64,000 nt of DNA from positions 4,711,501 through 4,775,500 of the forward strand of contig NC_020908.1 in NCBI RefSeq assembly GCF_000155735.2, written 5' to 3'. Below the pieces are notes generated by a model, which was given only the letters and a program-made list of their open reading frames with translations, ran no database searches and was not told where the DNA came from. The first letter of the stretch is position 1, and each line of letters begins with the position of its first letter. This DNA comes from Octadecabacter arcticus 238. GTDB lineage: Bacteria; Pseudomonadota; Alphaproteobacteria; Rhodobacterales; Rhodobacteraceae. Below, piece by piece: positions 43,995 through 55,888 of this stretch. Made by a program: the position numbers and the translations under genes.

Positions 43995-44588
43995 ATGTCT
44001 GAACTGATCGCCCGCGCGGCAATGGATCGCCGTATAACAGAAATCATCACCCCGACCGTTGAGGATCTGGGGTTTGAGGTTGTGCGCGTGCGTCTGATGA
44101 CAGGCAAGGAATCGATCCTGCAAATCATGGCGCAAAGGCCTGATGGTACGATTGAGGTCGACGACTGTGGAGAGATCAGCACGGCGGTATCGGCGCTTCT
44201 GGACGTAGAAGACCCGATTAAAGATGTTTTCACCCTCGAAGTATCGTCCCCCGGCATTGATCGCCCGCTCACGCGGTTTAAGGATTTCGTGCAATGGGAT
44301 GGCAATGAGGCCAAGATCGAAACCGAAGAATTGATCGACGGGCGCCGCCGTTTCAAAGGTATGTTGCGCGGTGTCGAGGGCGACGAAGTCCTGATCGAGA
44401 TCGAAGATAAGGGTGAGCCGGTTACGATTGGTTTGAAATTTGAATGGCTGACGGATGCCAAGCTGGTGCTGACGGAAGATTTGATCCGCGGCGTTCTTAG
44501 GGGTCGCAAGGATGCGGGCCAGATCGATGAAACACAATTTGACGAAGTTGAGACCGTGTTGAGCGGCTCTGACGAGGAGAAGAAATAA
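43995..44588 (+). CDS. rimP: Ribosome maturation factor RimP
   Basis: The 197-residue protein has the conserved N-terminal domain ([39 protein letters not shown]) and the sequence [13 protein letters not shown] that marks the family. RimP helps 30S subunit assembly. The start at 43995 is the first Met of the conserved region. The stop shares one base with the nusA start. It is the first gene of rimP-nusA-ylxR-infB. Confidence 0.95.
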   Translation: MSELIARAAMDRRITEIITPTVEDLGFEVVRVRLMTGKESILQIMAQRPDGTIEVDDCGEISTAVSALLDVEDPIKDVFTLEVSSPGIDRPLTRFKDFVQWDGNEAKIETEELIDGRRRFKGMLRGVEGDEVLIEIEDKGEPVTIGLKFEWLTDAKLVLTEDLIRGVLRGRKDAGQIDETQFDEVETVLSGSDEEKK

Positions 44589-46204
44589 TGGCGATTACCT
44601 CTGCCAACCAGCTGGAACTTTTGCAAACCGCCGAGGCCGTGGCCCGCGAAAAGCAGATTGACCCTATTTTGGTCGTTGAAGCGATGGAAGAATCCCTCGC
44701 ACGCGCTGCAAAGTCGCGTTACGGATCTGAAATGGACATTCGTGTTCACATCGACCGCAAGACCGGCAAGGCGACGTTCACGCGGGTTCGTACGGTTGTG
44801 GCCGAGGCAGAGCTTGAGAACTATCAGTCTGAATTCACGGTTGAGCAGGCCAAAGAGTATATGGAAGACCCTGAGGTCGGCCAAGAGTTTATCGAAGAAG
44901 TCCCTCCCGTCGAGATGGGCCGCATCGCGGCACAATCTGCCAAGCAGGTGATCTTACAAAAGGTCCGCGAAGCCGAGCGCGACAAGCAATACGAAGACTT
45001 CAAAGACCGCGCCGGTACGATCATCAACGCGCAGGTTAAACGCGAAGAATATGGCAACGTCATCGTGGACGTTGGCACCGGCGAAGCGATCCTGCGCCGC
45101 AACGAAAAAATCGGCCGCGAAAGCTATCGCCCGAACGATCGCATCCGTTGCTACATCAAAGAAGTCCGTCGCGAACAGCGCGGCCCACAGATTTTCCTGA
45201 GCCGTACCGACCCGCAGTTCATGGCTGAATTGTTCAAGATGGAAGTGCCGGAGATCTACGAAGGCATCATCGAGATCAAGGCCGTTGCCCGTGATCCGGG
45301 TTCACGCGCCAAAATCGCAGTGATTTCATATGACAATTCCATCGACCCAGTCGGTGCTTGCGTTGGTATGCGCGGTTCGCGCGTGCAGGCTGTTGTGAAC
45401 GAGCTTCAGGGTGAAAAGATCGACATCATCCCGTGGAACGAAGACATGCCAACATTCTTGGTGAACGCATTGCAGCCAGCCGAGGTTTCCAAGGTTGTGT
45501 TTGACGAAGACGCCGAGCGCATCGAAGTCGTTGTTCCAGAAGAGCAATTGTCGTTGGCGATTGGTCGTCGTGGCCAAAACGTGCGTCTTGCGAGCCAGCT
45601 GACAGGTTTGGACATCGACATCCTCACCGAGGAAGAAGAATCCAAGCGTCGTCAGGCTGAATTCGAACTGCGCACCGGATTGTTCATCGAATCACTCGAT
45701 CTGGATGAATTCTTTGCACAGCTGTTGGTCTCCGAGGGTTTCACCACACTTGAAGAAGTTGCCTACGTTGAAGTCGAAGAACTGTTGGTTATCGACGGTG
45801 TTGATGCGGATACGGCCAGCGAATTGCAGGCCCGTGCGCGCGACGTGATCGAAGCCAAGAACAACAAGGCGATGGAAAATGCCCGCGCATTGGGTGTGGA
45901 AGATAGTCTTGTTGAATTCGAGGGTCTGACCCCCCAGATGATAGAAGCACTGGCGAACGATGGCGTGAAGACGCTTGAGGATTTCGCGACCTGTGCTGAC
46001 TGGGAATTGGCCGGCGGCTGGACGGTCACGGACGGAGAGCGTACCAAAGACGACGGGTCGCTTGAACCATTTGAGGTGAGCCTTGAGGAAGCGCAGAAGA
46101 TGATTATGACAGCGCGTGTGATGCTTGGTTGGGTGGATCCTGATGATCTTGTGAAAGATACCGAAGAAGAAGACTGTGAACTCAGCGAGGAACAGGAGGC
46201 CTGA
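44588..46204 (+). CDS. nusA: Transcription termination/antitermination factor NusA
   Basis: The 538-residue protein has the N-terminal RNA polymerase-binding domain, an S1 domain (about residues 135-200), KH1 and KH2 ([35 protein letters not shown]) and two C-terminal acidic AR-type repeats. Its own leader carries a terminator-like hairpin. It modulates pausing and termination and works in rRNA antitermination. Overlap with rimP by one base indicates coupling. ylxR follows after 22 bp. Confidence 0.95.
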   Translation: MAITSANQLELLQTAEAVAREKQIDPILVVEAMEESLARAAKSRYGSEMDIRVHIDRKTGKATFTRVRTVVAEAELENYQSEFTVEQAKEYMEDPEVGQEFIEEVPPVEMGRIAAQSAKQVILQKVREAERDKQYEDFKDRAGTIINAQVKREEYGNVIVDVGTGEAILRRNEKIGRESYRPNDRIRCYIKEVRREQRGPQIFLSRTDPQFMAELFKMEVPEIYEGIIEIKAVARDPGSRAKIAVISYDNSIDPVGACVGMRGSRVQAVVNELQGEKIDIIPWNEDMPTFLVNALQPAEVSKVVFDEDAERIEVVVPEEQLSLAIGRRGQNVRLASQLTGLDIDILTEEEESKRRQAEFELRTGLFIESLDLDEFFAQLLVSEGFTTLEEVAYVEVEELLVIDGVDADTASELQARARDVIEAKNNKAMENARALGVEDSLVEFEGLTPQMIEALANDGVKTLEDFATCADWELAGGWTVTDGERTKDDGSLEPFEVSLEEAQKMIMTARVMLGWVDPDDLVKDTEEEDCELSEEQEA

Positions 46205-46226
46205 TCGCAGGCCTCCGGGTAGCCAG

Positions 46227-46859
46227 ATGGGTCGCAGTGGGCGCACCAAAGACCAAGATGTCTCAGAGCGGCGGTGCATTGTCACAGGCGAGGTGACCCC
46301 AAAGGAGGGGTTGATCCGTTTTGTCATTGGTCCTGATAATCAGGTCGTGCCTGATATATTAGAAAAGTTGCCAGGTCGTGGCATGTGGGTTACTGCAACC
46401 CGCGCAGCACTTGACAAGGCGGGTCGCGGCCAGTTTTCCAAGTCCGCCAAGGCAGCCGTAACGGTGCCGGACGGATTAACTGACGAAGTGGAACGCCAAA
46501 TGGTCCGCCGTGTTGTTGATTTGATCGCAATGGCCCGCAAAGCGGGTTTGGCGGTCGCCGGGTTCGAAAAAGTCAAAGGCTGGCTGGGCGGGGGCGAAAA
46601 TGTCCGTGCGTTATTGCAGGCCTCTGATGGATCGGAACGCGGCAAGACGAAGCTATGGACGCCCGAAGGGGCGCGTTATTTTGGTTGCCTTACAGCCCAG
46701 GAATTGGGTTTGGCATTCGGACGGGGAACTGTGATACATGGGGCTCTCGCCTCTGGCAAACTCAGTAACCGTGTTGTAGAGGAAGCCGCGAAGCTTAAGA
46801 GCTTGCGCGAGATAGACGGCGGTGAAGGCACCGCCTCGGAAGGAATAAAAGCTACATGA
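46227..46859 (+). CDS. RNA-binding protein with YlxR (DUF448) domain and L7Ae-like C-terminus
   Basis: The 210-residue protein starts with a YlxR domain ([20 protein letters not shown] and [15 protein letters not shown]). It continues into an L7Ae/L30e-like half ([20 protein letters not shown]). This fusion between nusA and infB is standard in alphaproteobacteria. Its precise role is not settled; binding to structured RNA or the RNase P component has been proposed for relatives. It overlaps infB by 4 bp. Confidence 0.88.
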   Translation: MGRSGRTKDQDVSERRCIVTGEVTPKEGLIRFVIGPDNQVVPDILEKLPGRGMWVTATRAALDKAGRGQFSKSAKAAVTVPDGLTDEVERQMVRRVVDLIAMARKAGLAVAGFEKVKGWLGGGENVRALLQASDGSERGKTKLWTPEGARYFGCLTAQELGLAFGRGTVIHGALASGKLSNRVVEEAAKLKSLREIDGGEGTASEGIKAT

Positions 46860-49336
46860 GCGATTCAGACGGCAAAAAGCCACTTGGTGTTACTCCCCGT
46901 CCCGGAAGCGTGAAGCAAAGCTTCAGCCACGGGCGTACCAAGAACGTTGTAGTTGAAACGAAGCGCAAGCGCGTTGTCGTGCCCAAGCCGGGTACCCCAA
47001 AGCCAGCTGGCAGCGGTTCTGCACCTTTGGGCGGTGATCCGTCCAAGCGGCCCGCAGGTATTTCGGACGTCGAGATGGCGCGTCGGATGAAGGCGCTGCA
47101 ACTTGCCAAAGCCCGCGAAGTCGAAGACGCCGCAAAGCGTGATGCGGATGACAAAGAACGCGCTGAACAGCGTGAAATTCGTCGTGCAGAGATTGATGCC
47201 AAAGAGCGCGAAGAAAAAGAGCGCGAAGAGGCCGTCAAAGCCAAGAAAGACGAAGAAGAGCAAAAGAAGCGTGACGCCGAAGTTGCAGCGCAAGCTGCTG
47301 CTGCCCCTGCGGTCGTTGACCCAGAGTTGGCCCCAGCCCAGCGACGCGCGCCCCCAAGCGGCGGCTTACCTGTTGCAGCGCCACGCAAGAAAGAAGACGA
47401 CCGAGACACCCGCAAGAACAAGGGTCAAGACGATGCCCGCCGCGGTGGCAAGCTGACGTTGAACCAAGCGCTGCGTGGCGGCGAAGGTGGCCGTCATCGG
47501 TCCATGGCGCAGATGAAGCGTAAACAAGACCGTGCTCGTCAAAAGGCTATGGGTCAAAACGTCGAGCGTGAAAAAGTTATGCGTGACGTTCAGGTTCCAG
47601 AAGCGATTGTCGTATCTGAATTGGCGAACCGGATGTCTGAAAAGGTGTCCGATGTTGTGAAGTCGTTGATGAACAACGGTATCATGGCGACGCAGAACCA
47701 ATCCATTGACGCTGACACAGCAGAACTGATTGTCGAAGAGTTTGGCCACAGAGTTGTGCGTGTTTCTGATTCGGATGTCGAAGATGTGATTAAGATCATC
47801 GAAGATGACGCGAAAGATCTGAAGCCACGCCCACCGGTCATCACGATCATGGGCCACGTTGACCACGGTAAGACGTCGCTTCTTGATTCGATCCGCAATG
47901 CAAAAGTTGTGGCTGGCGAAGCGGGCGGCATTACGCAGCACATTGGTGCGTATCAAGTCACGACCGAAAGCGGCGCGAAGCTAACGTTCCTTGATACACC
48001 AGGGCACGCAGCGTTTACGTCGATGCGTGCCCGTGGTGCACAAGTCACGGATATCGTGGTTTTGGTTGTTGCGGCAGACGACGCAGTGATGCCACAGACA
48101 ATCGAAGCGATCCACCACGCCAAAGCGGCGAACGTGCCGATGATCGTTGCGATCAACAAGATTGACCGTCCGGCAGCTGACGCAAACAAGGTTCGCACGG
48201 ATCTGTTGCAGCACTCAGTGATCGTCGAGAAGATGTCTGGTGACGTGCAAGACGTCGAAGTATCGGCCCTAACTGGTCAAGGTCTTGACGAACTGCTTGA
48301 GGCGATTGCGTTGCAGTCCGAGTTGCTGGAACTGACGGCCAACCCAGATCGTGCCGCACAAGGTGCTGTGATTGAAGCGCAGTTGGACATTGGCCGCGGC
48401 CCTGTCGCGACCGTGTTGATTGAAACAGGTACGTTGCGCCGCGGTGATATCTTTGTTGTTGGCGAGCAGTGGGGCAAAGTCCGCGCGTTGATCGACGACA
48501 AAGGCGAACGTATCGAAGAGGCTGGCCCTTCCGTCCCTGTTGAGGTTCTTGGCCTGAACGGGACGCCGGAAGCGGGTGACGTTTTGAACGTAACATCCAC
48601 CGAAGCGCAAGCGCGTGAGATTGCTGAATACCGCGCTAACGCTGCAAAAGAGAAACGCGCCGCCGCTGGTGCTGCTGTGACGCTGGACCAGTTGATGGCG
48701 AACGCAAAGGCAAGCGAAAGCGTTTCTGAGCTGCCGATCCTCGTCAAAGGCGACGTGCAAGGTTCGACCGAAGCAATCGTTCAGGCGATGGCCAAGATCG
48801 GTAACGACGAAGTGCGCGTGCGGGTTCTACATTCCGGTGTTGGTGCGATCACTGAAAGTGATATCGCCCTAGCCGAAGCCTCTGGTGCGCCAGTGATTGG
48901 CTTTAACGTACGTGCGAATGCATCCGCGCGTCAGTCGGCGAACCAAAAAGGCGTTGAGATTCGCTACTACTCGATCATCTACGATCTTGTGGACGATATA
49001 AAAGCGGCGGCGTCTGGTCTGTTGTCTGCCGAAGTTCGTGAGAACTTTATCGGCTACGCCAACATCAAAGAGGTCTTTAAGGTTTCTAACGTCGGCATGA
49101 TTGCTGGTTGCTTGGTCACCGAAGGCGTCGCGCGACGTTCAGCTGGGGTGCGCCTGTTGCGTGATGATGTTGTGATCCACGAAGGCACACTTAAGACGCT
49201 TAAGCGTTTCAAGGATGAAGTGCCTGAAGTTCAGTCCGGTCAGGAATGTGGCATGGCGTTCGAGAAATACGAAGACATCCGTCCAAACGATGTCATCGAG
49301 ATCTTTGAGCGCGAAGAAGTGGAACGCACGCTGTAA
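46856..49336 (+). CDS. infB: Translation initiation factor IF-2
   Basis: The 826-residue GTPase has a charged, low-complexity N-terminal region (about residues 1-220), then the G domain. G1 is [13 protein letters not shown]3 is [10 protein letters not shown] and G4 is AINKID. Domains II-IV follow with [16 protein letters not shown] and the C-terminal initiator-tRNA-binding part. It recruits fMet-tRNA to the 30S subunit. A strong terminator follows, closing the operon. Confidence 0.96.
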   Translation: MSDSDGKKPLGVTPRPGSVKQSFSHGRTKNVVVETKRKRVVVPKPGTPKPAGSGSAPLGGDPSKRPAGISDVEMARRMKALQLAKAREVEDAAKRDADDKERAEQREIRRAEIDAKEREEKEREEAVKAKKDEEEQKKRDAEVAAQAAAAPAVVDPELAPAQRRAPPSGGLPVAAPRKKEDDRDTRKNKGQDDARRGGKLTLNQALRGGEGGRHRSMAQMKRKQDRARQKAMGQNVEREKVMRDVQVPEAIVVSELANRMSEKVSDVVKSLMNNGIMATQNQSIDADTAELIVEEFGHRVVRVSDSDVEDVIKIIEDDAKDLKPRPPVITIMGHVDHGKTSLLDSIRNAKVVAGEAGGITQHIGAYQVTTESGAKLTFLDTPGHAAFTSMRARGAQVTDIVVLVVAADDAVMPQTIEAIHHAKAANVPMIVAINKIDRPAADANKVRTDLLQHSVIVEKMSGDVQDVEVSALTGQGLDELLEAIALQSELLELTANPDRAAQGAVIEAQLDIGRGPVATVLIETGTLRRGDIFVVGEQWGKVRALIDDKGERIEEAGPSVPVEVLGLNGTPEAGDVLNVTSTEAQAREIAEYRANAAKEKRAAAGAAVTLDQLMANAKASESVSELPILVKGDVQGSTEAIVQAMAKIGNDEVRVRVLHSGVGAITESDIALAEASGAPVIGFNVRANASARQSANQKGVEIRYYSIIYDLVDDIKAAASGLLSAEVRENFIGYANIKEVFKVSNVGMIAGCLVTEGVARRSAGVRLLRDDVVIHEGTLKTLKRFKDEVPEVQSGQECGMAFEKYEDIRPNDVIEIFEREEVERTL

Positions 49337-49356
49337 AGCAGCGGCCTGAAAACACG

Positions 49357-49387
49357 AAAGGGGACGCCAAACCGGCGTCCCCTTTTT
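49357..49387 (+). terminator. Rho-independent terminator after infB
   Basis: AAGGGGACGCC and GGCGTCCCCTT form a long stem with a 5-base loop (AAACC), followed by a T run. It lies about 20 bp after the infB stop. Confidence 0.93.
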
Positions 49388-49405
49388 CATTGAGTAGAAT
49401 CTAAA

Positions 49406-49540
49406 TTAGTTGATGCGCTCTACCGGCTGGCCTTGATATTGGCGCTCTCCGATTGAGACAATCACTTTGCCGTTTTCAAGCGACCGAACAAACAGGCCTT
49501 GAACCTGAATATGGTTTCCTACTGTTATTGTACGAAGCAT
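49406..49540 (-). CDS. Small protein of 44 residues, unknown function
   Basis: A short frame encodes MLRTITVGNHIQVQGLFVRS and then a segment ending GQPVERIN. A strong ribosome-binding site GGGAGGA lies six bases before the ATG. It is a soluble, beta-rich-looking peptide with no motif I recognise; it looks like a tiny OB- or SH3-like strand protein. It lies between the infB terminator and the 3' end of mutT, with about 180 bp of non-coding sequence upstream (49541-49718). That stretch includes a CCTGAA...TTCAGG hairpin at 49571-49592. Confidence 0.55.
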   Translation of the reverse strand: MLRTITVGNHIQVQGLFVRSLENGKVIVSIGERQYQGQPVERIN

Positions 49541-49718
49541 GACGATCCTCCCAAATCTTTGCTCATAAGTTCCTGAAGCAACGAGGGTTCAGGATACAAT
49601 CTCTTTACTTACAAATGATTAAAGCAGTGAGATGTCTGTATGTCACCCAAAATATAGCCGTGAGAGTGACGAAATTGACTATATATTACCCCCTCTGCGC
49701 ATATCTTGCGTGTAACCG

Positions 49719-50117
49719 CTAAATCCAATCACGTAAGATCGGAATCAGCGGCACGTCAGCGGCAGGCATCGGATAGTCGCGCAGCTGGTTTGCCCGCACC
49801 CATTTAAGGGTCTGGCCCTCGCGCGGGGTCGGGGTTCCGTCCCATTTCCGACAAGCGAACAGCGGCATAATAAGATGGAAATCGTCATAACTGTGGCTGG
49901 CGAACGTCAGAGGCGCAAGGCAGGACTGCCATGTATCAATGCCCAGCTCTTCTTGCAGTTCGCGGATCAATGCAGCCTCGGGTGTTTCGCCAATCTCTAC
50001 TTTGCCGCCGGGAAATTCCCAAAGACCCGCCATGGACTTCCCTTCGGGCCGCTGCGCGAGCAAAACACGACCATCGACATCGATGAGCGCGACCGCACTG
50101 ACCAACACGGTTTTCAT
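49719..50117 (-). CDS. mutT: 8-oxo-dGTP diphosphatase MutT
   Basis: The 132-residue protein has a MutT-type NUDIX box (GGKVEIGETPEAALIRELQEELGI; only part is diagnostic, G-x5-E-x7-REL-x-EE) with LWEFPGGK before it. It removes oxidised guanine nucleotides or a related substrate. The start overlaps the argJ stop by four bases. In many roseobacters this gene ends the ppiC-argJ-mutT operon, the arrangement seen here. Confidence 0.9.
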   Translation of the reverse strand: MKTVLVSAVALIDVDGRVLLAQRPEGKSMAGLWEFPGGKVEIGETPEAALIRELQEELGIDTWQSCLAPLTFASHSYDDFHLIMPLFACRKWDGTPTPREGQTLKWVRANQLRDYPMPAADVPLIPILRDWI

Positions 50118-51328
50118 GAACGGTAATCGGCGTTGATGGTGATGTATCCGTGGGTCAGATCACAGGTCCAAACAGTGCCCAAGCCACCCGCGATGCCAAG
50201 ATCGACGGCGATGATCAAATCTTGTTGTTTCATGTACGCTGCACCCGCGGCTTCGGTGTAGTCGGGCGACACCCAACCGTTTTCAGCTACCAAGATATCA
50301 CCAAACCGGATTGTTAGGCGGTCGCGGTCAGCTTGTGCACCGGACTTGCCAACCGCCATGACGATCCGGCCCCAGTTAGGGTCCTCGCCCGCGATGGCGG
50401 TCTTAACGAGGGGAGAATTGGCGATGGACAGGCCAACTTTGCGGGCATCAGCATCGCTGGCCGCACCAGACACGCGGACTTCGACGAATTTGGTGGCACC
50501 TTCGCCGTCGCGCACCACTTGGTGGGCGAGGTTGAGCATGACGCCATGCAGTGTCTGGGTGAAGCCAGCGCTATTGGTTACATCAACGCCGGAAGCGCCG
50601 GTAGCGGCACACATCAGGCTGTCAGAGGTGGATGTGTCACTGTCCACAGTGATGCAGTTGAACGTCTGGTCGGTGAGCGTTGCCAGCAGGGTTTGTAGAT
50701 CGGCTTGTGAAATCTTGGCGTCAGTAAAGATGTAGACCAACATCGTTGCCATATCGGGCGCGATCATCCCTGATCCCTTGGCGATGCCCGCGATGCGCAC
50801 CGTTTTTTCGTCAATGACAACTTCTGCGCATGCACCTTTTGGGAATGTGTCAGTGGTCATAATCGCTTGGGCAGCGTCTTTGATGCCGCTGGACGTAAGG
50901 CCCTCCGCAAGGTCAATGACCTTAGCTGTGATGCGATCGTGGGGCAGGCGTTCACCGATGACACCGGTAGACGCTGTGAAGATACGGTCCGTCTGGATGC
51001 CCGTGGCCGCCCCGACGGCGTCACATATTGCTGCAACGGAGCGTTCGCCAGCGGCCCCCGTGAACGCATTGGAATTCCCAGAATTCACGAGAATCGCCGC
51101 GCGGCCATCCGCCGCACCGCCCATTTTTGACTGACAGTCCAAAACTGGGGCGGAGCGTGTGGCCGAGCGCGTGAAAACCCCAGCAACTGCCGTGCCAGCG
51201 GCGAGCTCAACCAACATTACGTCTTGTCGGTCATTGTATTTCACCCCCGCCGCAATGGATGCGAACCGCACACCTTCGATGACAAATAAGTCGGGAAAGC
51301 TGGCAGGTGCGAGTGGGGAAATAGCCAT
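50114..51328 (-). CDS. argJ: Bifunctional ornithine acetyltransferase / N-acetylglutamate synthase ArgJ
   Basis: The 404-residue protein is an Ntn-type enzyme. The self-cleavage site lies in GSGMIAPDMATMLVYIF, between Ala and the nucleophilic Thr. Also present are VNSGNSNAFTGAAG (substrate region) and GEDPNWGRIVMAVGKSG. It moves the acetyl group from N-acetylornithine to glutamate in arginine synthesis. It starts 2 bp after ppiC and overlaps mutT. argG, the later-step gene, is at 15.3 kb. Confidence 0.95.
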   Translation of the reverse strand: MAISPLAPASFPDLFVIEGVRFASIAAGVKYNDRQDVMLVELAAGTAVAGVFTRSATRSAPVLDCQSKMGGAADGRAAILVNSGNSNAFTGAAGERSVAAICDAVGAATGIQTDRIFTASTGVIGERLPHDRITAKVIDLAEGLTSSGIKDAAQAIMTTDTFPKGACAEVVIDEKTVRIAGIAKGSGMIAPDMATMLVYIFTDAKISQADLQTLLATLTDQTFNCITVDSDTSTSDSLMCAATGASGVDVTNSAGFTQTLHGVMLNLAHQVVRDGEGATKFVEVRVSGAASDADARKVGLSIANSPLVKTAIAGEDPNWGRIVMAVGKSGAQADRDRLTIRFGDILVAENGWVSPDYTEAAGAAYMKQQDLIIAVDLGIAGGLGTVWTCDLTHGYITINADYRS

Positions 51329-51330
51329 GA

Positions 51331-52185
51331 TTAGTCCTCAAGCAGTTCAAGGTTCTGGATCAACGTGTAATCGAACTGGCCTTCTTCGGGCAGCGTGATG
51401 TCGGCGGTTTCGGTCAAGGTCGTGATGAGCGCGTCGAGACCCTGTTGTTGAATGCCCGTCGTCAGCTCAACACGTAAACCGTCAAGTGTCGGCAACGGTG
51501 TTTCGCGCGTTTCATTGAGCTTGACGATGTGCCAGCCAAATTGCGTTTGTACGGGTGCAGAGACTTCGCCAGCGTCCAGCGTCAGAACGGCCTCTTCGAA
51601 GGCAGGAACCATCATGCCAAGACCGAACCAGCCAAGATCTCCGCCGGACGGACCGGATGGGCCGGTGGATTTTTCGACGGCTGTTTCGGCGAAATCAGCA
51701 CCATCGTCGATCATTGTTCCGATCTCGATCGCTTCCTCTTCGGTTTCAACCAAGATGTGGGAGGCGTTGTATTCAGCCTCGGGCACGATATCCGCAAAAC
51801 GCGCATCATAGGTCGCTTGCAAATCTGCTTCATCGACCGGTGCGCTGGTGAACGTGTTGACCACTTCGCCCGCCCGCAAGGAGCGCACTTCGTTCGCGAT
51901 GGCGATGCCGACGCGTTTTGGTTCAACCTCGAGCGTATCGCCGAGGAGTTGCTGGTTCACCAATTGTTCGATCAATCCGTTGAAAACAACGTCATCGGCC
52001 AGTTGTTGATATTGTTCCGGCAGTTGTGAACGCAACATCACGAGCTGGCCCAACGTTATGTCTGACCCGTTAACAGACGCCACGACGGTCTCAGCGGTCA
52101 TGTCGGTATGGGCGTCGCCGTAAGCGAAGCTGGCAGTGAAAGTAAAAAGTGCGGCAGAGGCCAGCAATTTGGTTCGAAATAGCAT
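51331..52185 (-). CDS. Peptidyl-prolyl cis-trans isomerase, parvulin type (PpiC/PrsA-like)
   Basis: The 284-residue protein has a signal peptide (MLFRTKLLASAALFTFTASF). It then has a SurA-like N-terminal helical region and a parvulin domain with ASHILVETEEEAI, FAETAVEKSTGPSG and FGWHIVKLNETR. It probably helps outer-membrane or periplasmic protein folding. The start at 52185 is preferred over the upstream Met at 52317 because AAGGAAC is correctly placed and the signal peptide begins there. It is divergent from secA. Confidence 0.88.
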   Translation of the reverse strand: MLFRTKLLASAALFTFTASFAYGDAHTDMTAETVVASVNGSDITLGQLVMLRSQLPEQYQQLADDVVFNGLIEQLVNQQLLGDTLEVEPKRVGIAIANEVRSLRAGEVVNTFTSAPVDEADLQATYDARFADIVPEAEYNASHILVETEEEAIEIGTMIDDGADFAETAVEKSTGPSGPSGGDLGWFGLGMMVPAFEEAVLTLDAGEVSAPVQTQFGWHIVKLNETRETPLPTLDGLRVELTTGIQQQGLDALITTLTETADITLPEEGQFDYTLIQNLELLED

Positions 52186-52224
52186 GTAAAATAGTTCCTT
52201 GATGAGCTGCGGCGGGCCGCAGCG

Positions 52225-52253
52225 TTGACACCTATGTAGCGGCCCCTTACATC
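52225..52253 (+). promoter_or_regulatory. Predicted secA promoter
   Basis: TTGACA at 52225-52230 and TACATC at 52248-52253 have a 17-bp spacer, giving a leader of about 115 bases before secA. A GC palindrome (GCTGCGG...CCGCAGC) lies just before it, at about 52206-52223, between the divergent ppiC and secA genes. Confidence 0.6.
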
Positions 52254-52374
52254 CCCTAGAGGTCCCGAGGGGGCCGGTCCTGGCGCCGTTTCTATTGGGC
52301 GCATTCGACAGGCACAACCAACCTCCTCACACATTGATGTCAGAGACGCCGAAACAGGCGCGCGCGGAGAGAAT

Positions 52375-55071
52375 ATGCTCGGTCTTGGAACTATTGCGAA
52401 GAAGATTTTCGGTACGCCGAACGACCGTTTGGTTAAGGCCACGCTGCCGCAGATTGAACAAGTCAACGCGCTGGAGCCTGAATGCCAGGCACTAAGCGAT
52501 GAGGGTATCAAAGCGAAAACCGAAGAATTGGCCAAACGCGCGATGGGCGGTGAGAGCCTTGATGATTTGCTGCCAGAGGCATTTGCGAACTGTCGTGAGG
52601 CTGCGAGACGCGCCTTGGGTCTGCGGGCGTTTGATGTGCAATTGATGGGTGGGATATTCCTGCATCAGGGCAATATTTCCGAAATGAAAACGGGTGAAGG
52701 CAAGACTCTTGTCGCGACGTTCCCTGCGTATCTGAACGCGTTGACCGGCAAGGGCGTGCATGTTGTGACGGTGAACGACTACCTCGCCAAGCGTGACGCC
52801 GAATGGATGAGCCAAGTGTTCGGCGCCTTGGGCCTGACCACCGGTGTGATCTATCCCCAGCAGCCCGAAGCCGAAAAAAATGCCGCGTATCGTTGTGATG
52901 TGACCTATGCGACAAACAATGAACTTGGGTTTGATTATCTGCGCGACAATATGAAATCCGAACTGGCACAGATGAACCAGCGCGGCCACAACTACGCGAT
53001 CGTCGACGAAGTGGATTCTATTCTGGTTGATGAGGCGCGCACACCGTTGATCATTTCCGGACCGGCCGAAGACCGTTCAGCGATGTATACGACCATCGAC
53101 AAGCTGATCCCTGAAATTACGGACGAACATTTCACGCTCGATGAAAAGACCCGCAACGTTAATTACACCGACGAGGGTAACGAATTTCTCGAAGAGCGGT
53201 TGGTGTCGGCAGGTATCTTGCCCGCTGATCAATCCCTTTATGCGCCCGAAAGCACGTCAATCGTGCACCATGTCAATCAAGGTCTGCGTGCCCACAAGCT
53301 GTTCACCAAGGACAAGGATTACATCGTGCGCGACAACGAGGTTGTGCTGATTGACGAATTCACTGGACGGATGATGACAGGTCGTCGTTTGTCCGAAGGT
53401 CTGCACCAAGCGATTGAGGCGAAAGAGGGCTGCAAGATCATGCCCGAGAACGTCACGCTGGCGTCTGTCACGTTCCAGAACTATTTCCGCCTGTATGATA
53501 AGCTGGGTGGCATGACGGGTACCGCGCTCACCGAGGCAGATGAATTTGCTGAGATTTACGGGTTAGGTGTTGTCGAGGTTCCGACAAACCGCCCCATCGC
53601 CCGTGTCGATGAGCATGACCAAGTGTATCGCACGGCGACAGAAAAGTTTAACGGCGTCGTTAAAGCAATCAAAGAAGCCAACGAAAAGGGTCAGCCGACT
53701 CTTGTTGGTACGACATCTATTGAGAAGTCTGAATTTTTAAGCCAACTTTTGACGACTGAAGGCATCGTGCACAACGTTTTGAACGCACGCCAGCACGAGC
53801 AGGAAGCGCAGATTGTCGCTGATGCAGGTAAGCTGGGTGCTGTGACGATTGCGACCAACATGGCAGGTCGTGGTACGGACATTAAGCTGGGTGGCAACGT
53901 TGAATTCAAGATCATGGAAGCCATCGCGGCGTCGCCCGATGACGACAATGAAGTCGTGCGCGCAAAGATCGAAGCAGCACACACCTGCGATGAACAGGCC
54001 GTTAAAGACGCAGGCGGTTTGTACGTTTTGGCGACTGAACGCCACGAAAGCCGTCGCATCGACAACCAGCTTCGTGGGCGATCAGGCCGTCAGGGTGATC
54101 CGGGAAAGTCGTCATTCTTCCTATCCCTCGAAGACGATCTGATGCGTATTTTTGGGTCTGAACGGTTGGACAAAGTTCTATCATCACTTGGCATGAAAGA
54201 CGGCGAAGCAATTGTGCACCCTTGGGTCAACAAGTCGCTTGAGCGCGCCCAGGCGAAAGTCGAAGGCCGTAACTTCGACATTCGTAAACAGTTGCTGAAA
54301 TTTGACGATGTGATGAACGACCAGCGTAAAGTGATCTTTAGCCAGCGTCGCGAAATCATGGAAGCCGCAGATCTGTCCGAGATCGTATCCGATATGCGCA
54401 GCCAAGTGATTGACGATTTGGTAGACGTCCATATTCCAGCCAAAAGTTACGCTGACCAATGGGATACCGAAGGGCTTTATGCGCAGGTCATCGCCCAGTT
54501 GGGAATCGACGTTCCTGTTATCGAATGGGCCAACGAAGAAGGCGTTGATGATAGTGATCTGCGTGAACGCCTCGAAGAAGCATCAGAAGCGTACATGGCT
54601 GAGAAGACGGTGGCCTTTGGCCCCGAAATCATGCGCAACATCGAAAAGCAGATCCTACTGCAGACGATTGACGCCAAATGGCGTGAGCATTTGCTGACGC
54701 TTGAACACCTTCGGTCCGTCGTGGGCTTTCGTGGGTATGCGCAGCGTGATCCTCTCAATGAATATAAAACTGAATCGTTTCAGCTTTTTGAAAGCCTGCT
54801 AGATGGGCTGCGGTCTGATGTGACGCAAAAGCTTGCGCAAATTCGACCCATGTCGAAAGACGAACAAGAGGCGATGGTCGCACAAGCTATGGAACAGCAA
54901 CGTCAGGCAAAGGCCGCAGCGGATGCACCGGCGTTGCCAGCGCCAACAGCAGACGCGAAGCCGGGCTTTGACGACGCGGATCCTGCGACTTGGGGCAACC
55001 CCGGGCGCAATGATTTATGTCCCTGTGGATCTGGAAATAAATTCAAACATTGCCACGGCCGCTTAACCTAG
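52375..55071 (+). CDS. secA: Preprotein translocase motor ATPase SecA
   Basis: The 898-residue protein has the DEAD-type motor: Walker [10 protein letters not shown] near 105, Walker [17 protein letters not shown], and motif [12 protein letters not shown]. It also has the preprotein-crosslinking and helical scaffold domains, and a C-terminal zinc-binding tail [14 protein letters not shown] for SecB and lipid contact. It pushes preproteins through SecYEG. It is complete, with its own predicted promoter. The following gene is a heavily decayed secreted protein. Confidence 0.96.
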   Translation: MLGLGTIAKKIFGTPNDRLVKATLPQIEQVNALEPECQALSDEGIKAKTEELAKRAMGGESLDDLLPEAFANCREAARRALGLRAFDVQLMGGIFLHQGNISEMKTGEGKTLVATFPAYLNALTGKGVHVVTVNDYLAKRDAEWMSQVFGALGLTTGVIYPQQPEAEKNAAYRCDVTYATNNELGFDYLRDNMKSELAQMNQRGHNYAIVDEVDSILVDEARTPLIISGPAEDRSAMYTTIDKLIPEITDEHFTLDEKTRNVNYTDEGNEFLEERLVSAGILPADQSLYAPESTSIVHHVNQGLRAHKLFTKDKDYIVRDNEVVLIDEFTGRMMTGRRLSEGLHQAIEAKEGCKIMPENVTLASVTFQNYFRLYDKLGGMTGTALTEADEFAEIYGLGVVEVPTNRPIARVDEHDQVYRTATEKFNGVVKAIKEANEKGQPTLVGTTSIEKSEFLSQLLTTEGIVHNVLNARQHEQEAQIVADAGKLGAVTIATNMAGRGTDIKLGGNVEFKIMEAIAASPDDDNEVVRAKIEAAHTCDEQAVKDAGGLYVLATERHESRRIDNQLRGRSGRQGDPGKSSFFLSLEDDLMRIFGSERLDKVLSSLGMKDGEAIVHPWVNKSLERAQAKVEGRNFDIRKQLLKFDDVMNDQRKVIFSQRREIMEAADLSEIVSDMRSQVIDDLVDVHIPAKSYADQWDTEGLYAQVIAQLGIDVPVIEWANEEGVDDSDLRERLEEASEAYMAEKTVAFGPEIMRNIEKQILLQTIDAKWREHLLTLEHLRSVVGFRGYAQRDPLNEYKTESFQLFESLLDGLRSDVTQKLAQIRPMSKDEQEAMVAQAMEQQRQAKAAADAPALPAPTADAKPGFDDADPATWGNPGRNDLCPCGSGNKFKHCHGRLT

Positions 55072-55821
55072 GCGCTTAACCTTAGAGCTAGACGAAAAGC
55101 CGCGTTCTCGCCTTATTGCTGCCTGAAAGAATCCTCATGTCTGCCCTTTTAAGGCCATGGGGATAAAGCAATCTCCTTCCTGACCCCTAGTGGGACCCGT
55201 GTTCGGGTAAGGAGTGATACAATGGCGAAACTCAGAAAAATTGGCATGGCAGCCGGCACATTTAGCGTCGCGTTGGGCATCGGCTTTATTATGCAAAATG
55301 GTGACGTCTTGGCGAGCCGGTTCGGTGCCGAGTCGGCGCCGGTCCAGCCAGCACCGTTTACGCAATCCGTCGGAGAGGCAGAGATGGTCGAGGACCAGCC
55401 GTTGATGGAAAACCCTGTTTCCGAGAACAATGAGGTCGTACCGATTCCGGTGGTACAAGGCGGAGTCGTTTTTGCGACTTCCCCTGAAGTCATGGAACCT
55501 GCGCCTGCTGTATCTGCAGCAGTCATCCTGCCGGAAACTGCAAAAGTGCCGGTTGAGCAGGCGTCACCAATCCAACTCGCGGCACTCGATTCAGAATAGA
55601 CTCCGATTGTGGAGTCAAATGTTGCTGGTGACACTGCAATTGATTGCGTGTCGTCTATGGAAGCAACAGCTGGCGCTGCAGCCAGTATCGGATTGACCAT
55701 TGTGTCGCCATGTCACGTAAATTCACCGTTCACGATCCACCATCAAGGCATGATGTTTACTTTCCACAAACGGGATTAAAGCCACCGGCTTCCAGCCGGT
55801 CCGCTTCAGCGTAATGTACTA

Positions 55822-55888
55822 TAATCTTCCCTCTCATTTTTAAGACCCCGCGAAGCGGTAAGGGTCTTAAAAATGAGAGGGAAGATTA
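55822..55888 (+). promoter_or_regulatory. 27-bp stem-loop masking tnpA translation start, copy 2
   Basis: Bases 55822-55848 pair perfectly with 55862-55888 around a 13-base loop, identical to copy 1. The right arm carries the ribosome-binding site and ends on the first base of the start codon. Confidence 0.85.

Noticed and set aside
43973..44935. Minus-strand open frame of 320 codons across rimP and nusA
   Set aside because: Antisense shadow; low-complexity serine/arginine-rich translation typical of reversed GC-rich genes.
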